The position numbers and the translations under genes are program-made. The notes under the pieces are model-generated. The model ran no database searches and was not told where the DNA came from. It was given only the letters and a program-made list of their open reading frames with translations. Below, in pieces: positions 56,961-64,000 of a DNA stretch of 64,000 bases (the first letter of the stretch is position 1; each line of letters begins with the position of its first letter). The DNA comes from Trichopria drosophilae (Eukaryota > Arthropoda > Insecta > Hymenoptera > Diapriidae), in NCBI GenBank assembly GCA_030407085.1, contig CM059583.1:84422501-84486500 (forward strand), given 5' to 3'.

Positions 56961-59900
56961 TTATCGATAGTTACAAGATCCAGCCCGCCTCGATATACAA
57001 AATCCTTTAATAGGTTTGCGACATTCTTTGCAATCGCTCTCAAACGTTTGCGATTCGTTTGCGAATTGAGAAAATATAACAATCCTTCCAATATCATAAT
57101 AAATAAGGCGAAAATAAACGAATTATTGAAAGTTACTAGATCCAGCCAGTCTCGATATACAAAATCCTTTAATAGGTTTGCGATTTTTTTTGCAATCGGT
57201 CTCAAACGTTTGCGATTCGTTTGCGAATTGAGAAAATATAGCAATCTCCCGAATATCATAATAAATAATGCGAAGATAAACGAATTATCCAAAGTTACTA
57301 GATCCAGCCCGCCTCGATATTCAAAATCCTTTAAAAGGTTTGCACTTTTTTGCAATCGGTCTCAAACGTTGGCGATTCGTTTGCGAATTGAGAAAATATA
57401 GCAATCTCCCGAATATCATAATAAATAATGCGAAAATAAACGAATTATCCAAAGTTACTAGATCCAGCCCGCCTCGATATACAAAATCCTTTAAAAGGTT
57501 TGCGATTTTTTTGCAATATTTCTCAAACGTTTGCGATTCGTTTGCGAATTGAGAAAATATAGCAATCTCCCGAATATCATAATAAATAATGCGAAAATAA
57601 ACGAATTATCCAAAGTTACTAGATCCAGCCCGCCTCGATATACAAAATCCTTTAAAAGGTTTGCGATTTTTTTGCAATATTTCTCAAACGTTTGCGATTC
57701 CTTTGCGAATTGAGAAAATATAGCAATCTCCCGAATATCATAATAAATAATGCGAAAATAAACGAATTATCCAAAGTTACTACGTCCAGCCCGCCTCGAT
57801 ATACAAAATCCTTTAAAAGGTTTGCGATTCGTTTGCGAATTGAGAAAATATAGCAATCTCCCGAATATCATAATAAATAAGGGGAAAATAAACGAATTAT
57901 CGAAAGTTACTAGATCCAGCCAGCCTCGATATACAAAATCCTTTAAAAGGTATGCGATTTTTTTGCAATCGGACTCAAACGTTTGCGATTCGTTTGCGAA
58001 TTGAGAAAATATAACAATCCTTCCAATATCATAATATATAAGGGGAAAATAAACGAATTATCGAAAGTTACTAGATCCAGCCAGCCTCGATATACAAAAT
58101 CCTTTAAAAGGCATGCGATTTTTTTGCAATCGGTCTCAAACGTTTGCGAATTGAAAAAATATAGCAATATCCCGAATATCTTAATAAATATGGCGAAAAT
58201 AAACGAATTATCCAAAGTTACTACGTCCAGCCCGCCTCGATATACAAAATCCTTTAAAAGGTTTGCGATTCGTTTGCAAATTGAGAAAATATAGCAATCT
58301 CCCGAATATCATAATAAATAATGCGAAAATAAACGATTTATCGAGAGTTACTAGATCCAGCCCGCCTCGATATACAAAATCCTTTAATAGGTTTGCGACA
58401 TTTTTTGCAATCGCTCTCAAACGTTTGCGATTCGTTTGCGAATTGAGAAAATATAACAATCCTTCCAATATCATAATAAATAAGGCGAAAATAAACGAAT
58501 TATTGAAAGTTACTAGATCCAGCCAGTCTCGACATACAAAATCCTTTAATAGGTTTGCGATTTTTTTTGCTATCGGACTCAAACGTTGGCGATTCGTTTG
58601 CGAATTGAGAAAATATAGCAATCTTCCGAATATCATAATAAATAATGCGAAAATAAACGAATTATCCAAAGTTACTACGTCCAGCCCGCCTCGATATACA
58701 AAATCCTTTAAAAGGTTTGCGATTTTTTTGCATCAAACGTTTGCGATTCGTTTGCGAATTGAGAAAATATAGCAATCTCCCGAATATCATAATAAATAAT
58801 GCGAAAATAAACGAATTATCCAAAGTTACTAGATCCAGCCCGCCTCGATATACAAAATCCTTTAAAAGGTTTGCGATTTTTTGCAAACGGTCTCAAACGT
58901 TTGCGATTCGTTTGCGAATTGAGAAAATATAACAATCCTTCCAATATCATATAAAACAAGGGGAAAATAAACGAATTATCGAAAGTTACTAGATCCAGCC
59001 AGCCTCGATATACAAAATCCTTTAAAAGTATGCGATTTTTTTGCAATCGGACTCAAACGTTTGCGATTCGTTTGCGAATTGAGAAAATATAGCAATCTCC
59101 CGAATATCATAATAAATAATGCGAAAATAAACGAATTATCCAAAGTTACTAGATCCAGCCCGCCTCGATATTCAAAATCCTTTAAAAGGTTTGCACTTAT
59201 TTACAATCGGTCTCAAACGTTGGCGATTCGTTTGCGAATTGAGAAAATATAGCAATCTCCCGAATATCATAATAAATAATGCGAAAATAAACGAATTATC
59301 GAAAGTTACTAGATCCAGCCCGCCTCGATATACAAAATCCTTTAAAAGGTTTGCGATTTTTTGCAATCGGTCTCAAACGTTTGCGATTCGTTTGCGAATT
59401 GAGAAAATATAGCAATCTTCCGAATATCATAATAAATAATGCGAAAATACACGAATTATCGAAATTTACTAGATCCAGCCCGCCTCGATATACAAAATCC
59501 TTTAATAGGTTTGCGACTTTTTTTGCAATCGCTCTCAAACGTTTGCGATTCGTTTGCGAATTGAGAAAATATAACAATCCTTCCAATATCATAATAAATA
59601 AGGGGAAAATAAACGAATTATCGAAAGTTACTAGATCCAGCCAGCCTCGATATACAAAATCCTTTAAAAGGTATGCGATTTTTTTGCAATCGGTCTCAAA
59701 CGTTTGCGATTCGTTTGCGAATTGAGAAAATATAGCAATCTCCCGAATATCATAATAAATAATGCGAAAATAAACGAATTATCGAAAGTTACTAGATCCA
59801 GCCCGCCTCGATATACAAAATCCTTTAAAAGGTTTGCGATTTTTTTGCAATCGGTCTCAAACGTTTGCGATTCGTTTGCGAATTGAGAAAATATAGCAAT

Positions 59901-62900
59901 CTCCCGAATATCATAATAAATAATGCGAAGATAAACGAATTATCCAAAGTTACTAGATCCAGCCCGCCTCGATATTCAAAATCCTTTAAAAGGTTTGCAC
60001 TTATTTATAATCGGTCTCAAACGTTGGCGATTCGTTTGCGAATTGAGAAAATATAGCAATCTCCCGAATATCATAATAAATAATGCGAAAATAAACGATT
60101 TATAGAAAGTTACTAGATCCATCCAGCCTCGATATACAAAATCCTTTAAAAGTATGCGATTTTTTTGCAATCGGACTCAAACGTTTGCGATTCGTTTGCG
60201 AATTGAGAAAATATAACAATCCTTCCAATATCATAATAAATAAGGCGAAAATAAACGAATTATTGAAAGTTACTAGATCCAGCCAGTCTCGATATACAAA
60301 ATCCTTTAATAGGTTTGCGATTTTTTTTGCAATCGGTCTCAAACGTTTGCGATTCGTTTGCGAATTGAGAAAATATAGCAATCTCCCGAATTTCATAATA
60401 AATAATGCGAAGATAAACGAATTATCCAAAGTTACTAGATCCAGCCCGCCTCGATATTCAAAATCCTTTAAAAGGTTTGCGATTCGTTTGCAAATTGAGA
60501 AAATATAGCAATCTCCCGAATATCATAATAAATAATGCGAAAATAAACGATTTATCGAAATTTACGAGATCCAGCCCGCCTCGATATACAAAATCCTTTA
60601 AAAGATTTGCGATTTTTTGCAATCGGTCTCAAACGTTTGCGATTCGTTTGCGAATTGAGAAAATATAGCAATCTTCAGAATATAATAATAAATAAGGGGA
60701 AAATAAACGAATTATCGAAAGTTACTCGATCCAGACAGCCTCGATATACAAAATCCTTTAAAAGGTATGCGATTTTTTTGCAATCGGTCTCAAACGTTTG
60801 CGATTCGTTTGCGAATAGAGAAAATATAGCAATCTCCCCAATATCATAATAAATAATGCGAAAATAAACGAATTATCGATAGTTACAAGATCCAGCCCGC
60901 CTCGATGTACAAAATCCTTTAAAAGGTTTGCGATTTTTTGCAATCGGTCTCAAACGTTTACGATTCGTTTGCGAATTGAGAAAATATAACAATCCTTCCA
61001 ATATCATAATAAATAAGGGGAAAATAAACGAATTATCGAAAGTTACTAGATCCAGCCAGCCTCGATATACAAAATCCTTTAAAAGTATGCGATTTTTTTG
61101 CAATCGGTCTCAAACGTTTGCGATTCGTTTGCGAATTGAGAAAATATAGCAATCTCCCGAATATCATAATAAATAATGCGAAAATAAACGATTTATCGAA
61201 AGTTACTAGATCCAGCCCGCCACGATATACAAAATCCTTTAAAAGGTATGCGATTTTTTTGCAATCGGACTCAAACGTTTGCGATTCGTTTGCGAATTGA
61301 GAAAATATAACAATCCTTCCAATATCATAATAAACAAGGGGAAAATAAACGAATTATCGAAAGTTACTAGATCCAGCCCGCCACGATATTCAAAATCCTT
61401 TAAAAGGTATGCGATTTTTTTGCAATCGGACTCAAACGTTTGCGATTCGTTTGCGAATTGAGAAAATATAGCAATCTCCCGAATATCATAATAAATAATG
61501 CGAAAATAAACGATTTATCGAAAGTTACTAGATCCAGCCAGCCTCGATATACAAAATCCTTTAAAAGTATGCGATTTTTTTGCAATCGGACTCAAACGTT
61601 TGCGATTCGTTTGCGAATTGAGAAAATATAACAATCCTTCCAATATCATAATAAATAAGGGGAAAATAAACGAATTATCGAAAGTTACTAGATCCAGCCA
61701 GCCTCGATATACAAAATCCTTTAAAAGTATGCGATTTTTTTGCAATCGGACTCAAACGTTTGCGATTCGTTTGCGAATTGAGAAAATATAACAATCCTTC
61801 CAATATCATAATAAATAAGGGGAAAATAAACGAATTATCGAAAGTTACTAGATCCAGCCAGCCTCGATATACAAAATCCTTTAAAAGGTATGCGATTTTT
61901 TTGCAATCGGTCTCAAACGTTTGCGATTCGTTTGCGAATTGAGAAAATATAGCAATCTCCCGAATATCATAATAAATAATCCGAAAATAAACGAATTATC
62001 GATAGTTACAAGATCCAGCCCGCCTCGATATACAAAATCATTTAAAAGGTTTGCGATTTTTTTTGCAATCGGTCCCAAACGTTTGTGATTCGTTTGCGAA
62101 TTGAGAAAATATAGCAAACACCCGAATATCATAATAAATAATGCGAAAATAAACGAATTATCGAAAGTTACTAGATCCAGCCCGCCTCGATATACAAAAT
62201 CCTTTAAAAGGTTTGCGATTTTTTTGCAATCGGTCTCAAACGTTTGCGATTCATTTGCGAATTGAGAAAATATAGCAATCTCCCGAATATCATAATAAAT
62301 AAGGCGAAAATAAACGAATTTTCGAAAGTTACTCGATCCAGCTCGCCTCGATATACAAAATCCTTTAAAAGGTTTGCGATTTTTTTGCAATCTGTCTCAA
62401 ACGTTTGCGATTCGTTTGCGATTTGAGAAAATATAGCAATCTCCTGATTATCATAATAAATAATGCGAAAATAAACGAATTATCGAAAGTTACTAGATCC
62501 AGCCCGCCTCAGTATACAAAATCCTTTAAAAGGTTTGCGATTTTTTTGCAATCGGTCTCAAACGTTTGCGATTCGTTTGCGAATTGAGAAAATATAGCAA
62601 TCTCCCGAATATCATAATAAATAATGCGAAAATAAACGAATTATCGAAATTTACTAGATCCAGCCAGCCTCGATATAAAAAATCCTTTAAAAGGTATGCG
62701 ATTTTTTTGCAATCGGTCTCAAACGTTTGCGATTCGTTTGCGAATTGAGAAAATACAGCATTCTCCCGAATATCATAATAAATAATGCGAAAATAAACGA
62801 ATTATCCAAAGTTACTAGATCCAGCCCGCCTCGATATACAAAATCCTTTAAAAGGTATGCGATTTTTTTGCAATCGGTCTCAAACGTTTGCGATTCGTTT

Positions 62901-64000
62901 GCGAATTGAGAAAATATAGCAATCTCCCGAATATCATAATAAATAATGCGAAAATAAACGAATTATCCAAAGTTACTACGTCCAGCCCGCCTCGATATAC
63001 AAAATCCTTTAAAAGGTTTGCGATTCGTTTGCGAATTGAGAAAATATAGCAATCTCCCGAATATCATAATAAATAAGGGGAAAATAAACGAATTATCGAA
63101 AGTTACTAGATCCAGCCAGCCTCGATATACAAAATCCTTTAAAAGGTATGCGATTTTTTTGCAATCGGACTCAAACGTTTGCGATTCGTTTGCGAATTGA
63201 GAAAATATAACAATCCTTCCAATATCATAATATATAAGGGGAAAATAAACGAATTATCGAAAGTTACTAGATCCAGCCAGCCTCGATATACAAAATCCTT
63301 TAAAAGGTATGCGATTTTTTTGCAATCGGTCTCAAACGTTTGCGGTTTGAGAAAATATAGCAATCTCTCGAATATCATAATAAATAACGCGAAAATAAAC
63401 GAACTATGCAAAGTTACTAGATCCAGCCCGCCTCGGTATAAAAAATCCTTTAAAAGGTTTGCGATTCGTTGCGATTTGAGGAAATATAGCAATCTCCCGA
63501 AAATCATAATAAATAATGCGAAAATGAACGAACTATGGAAAGTTACTAGATCCAGCCCGCCTCGATATACAACATACTTTAAAAGGTTTGCGATTTTTTT
63601 GCAATCGGTCTCACACCTTTGCGAGTCGTTTGCGGTTTGAGAAAATATAGCAATCTCTCGAATATCATAATAAATAACGCGAAAATAAACGAATTATCCA
63701 AAGTTACTAGATCCAGCCCGCCTCGATATACAAAATCTTTTAAAAGGTTTGCGATTTTTTTGAAATCTTTCTCAAACGTTTGCGATTCGTTTGCGAATTG
63801 AGAAAATATAGCAATCTCCCGAATATCATAATAAATAATGCGAAAATAAACGAATTATCCAAAGTTACTAGATCCAGCCCGCCTCGATATACAAAATCCT
63901 TTAAAAGGTTTGCGATTTTTTTGCAATCGGTCTCAAACGTTTGCGATTCGTTTGCGAATTGAGAAAATATAGCAATCTCCCGAATATCATAATAAATAAG

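Larger units (their letters stand above)
47293..64000 (+). repeat. 161-bp satellite DNA array (about 100 monomers, continues past the window)
   Basis: The monomer reads from 'tttgcgattcgtttgcgaat' through 'gagaaaatatagcaatctcc', 'cgaatatcataataaataat', 'gcgaaaataaacgaattatc', 'ttactagatccagcccgcct', 'cgatatacaaaatccttta' and 'aggtttgcgatttttttgca' to 'atcggtctcaaacg'. Exact 161-base spacing is seen, for example at 49194, 49355, 49516, 49677, 49838 and 49999. Monomers at 49.2-50.5 kb are nearly identical; elsewhere several variants alternate. Each monomer has two dyads: 'attcgtttgcgaat' and 'cctttaaaagg'. Because 161 is not divisible by three, frames shift each unit and the repeated roughly 60-codon ORFs cannot form one protein. 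Confidence 0.98.

Noticed and set aside
47568..63962. About 100 open frames of 60-170 codons on both strands in the satellite, with nearly the same peptide
   Set aside because: They recur with the 161-base unit, all stop at the same TGA, and 161 is not a multiple of three. Longer ones arise where a one-base T-run change restores the frame.
47293..64000. CRISPR-like regular repeats
   Set aside because: The whole unit repeats with no unique spacers; it is a eukaryotic satellite.

Overview
The window looks like a gene-poor, AT-rich stretch of an animal nuclear genome, most likely an insect. The evidence is short GT-AG introns, a spliced conserved eukaryotic gene (PPIL2-type cyclophilin), BEL/Pao and DIRS-like retroelements, hAT- and piggyBac-like miniature elements, and a long satellite array. 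The species cannot be read from the sequence; a hymenopteran or similar arthropod is only an impression.

Layout. 1-6,600 is almost all palindromic mobile DNA. A 3.3 kb element (498-3812) has inverted arms of nearly 1 kb around a minus-strand gene for an uncharacterised, probably RNase H-like transposon protein. It abuts a second foldback element (3827-6570) whose arms carry 121-bp tandem repeats and whose centre is a strand-symmetric GAT/ATC triplet tract. 7,000-9,540 is CpG-richer and looks like promoter sequence with possible first exons on both strands. 10,652-15,098 holds seven exons of PPIL2 on the plus strand, with the whole cyclophilin domain and the C-terminal end. The N-terminal U-box exons are not visible. 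The last intron contains a 1.17 kb piggyBac-like non-autonomous element.

15,600-19,560 is a decayed, internally deleted BEL/Pao retrotransposon (minus). 22,606-26,926 is a complete but apparently non-coding LTR element (433-bp LTRs, 5-bp target duplication, primer-binding site, polypurine tract). 27-38 kb has few recognisable genes: LTR-like fragments, a minisatellite, a proline-rich ORF behind a splice acceptor, and an unrecognised ORF with one in-frame stop. 38,521-40,384 is a long-TIR element. 40,870-43,970 is a decayed DIRS-like tyrosine-recombinase retroelement with a 250-bp hAT-type MITE and a tRNA-derived SINE nested in it. 44-46.7 kb has two more inverted-repeat elements and a TATA-containing segment with a hammerhead-ribozyme-like core.

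From about 47,300 to the window end (64,000) is a satellite array of 161-bp monomers, roughly 100 copies. It has at least two monomer families, recurrent 130-bp short monomers and irregular higher-order structure. The DNA to its left holds degenerate pieces of the monomer and a shared motif, so the array's origin or growing edge may be visible here. The many roughly 60-codon open frames in it are a by-product of the repeat and are not annotated as genes.
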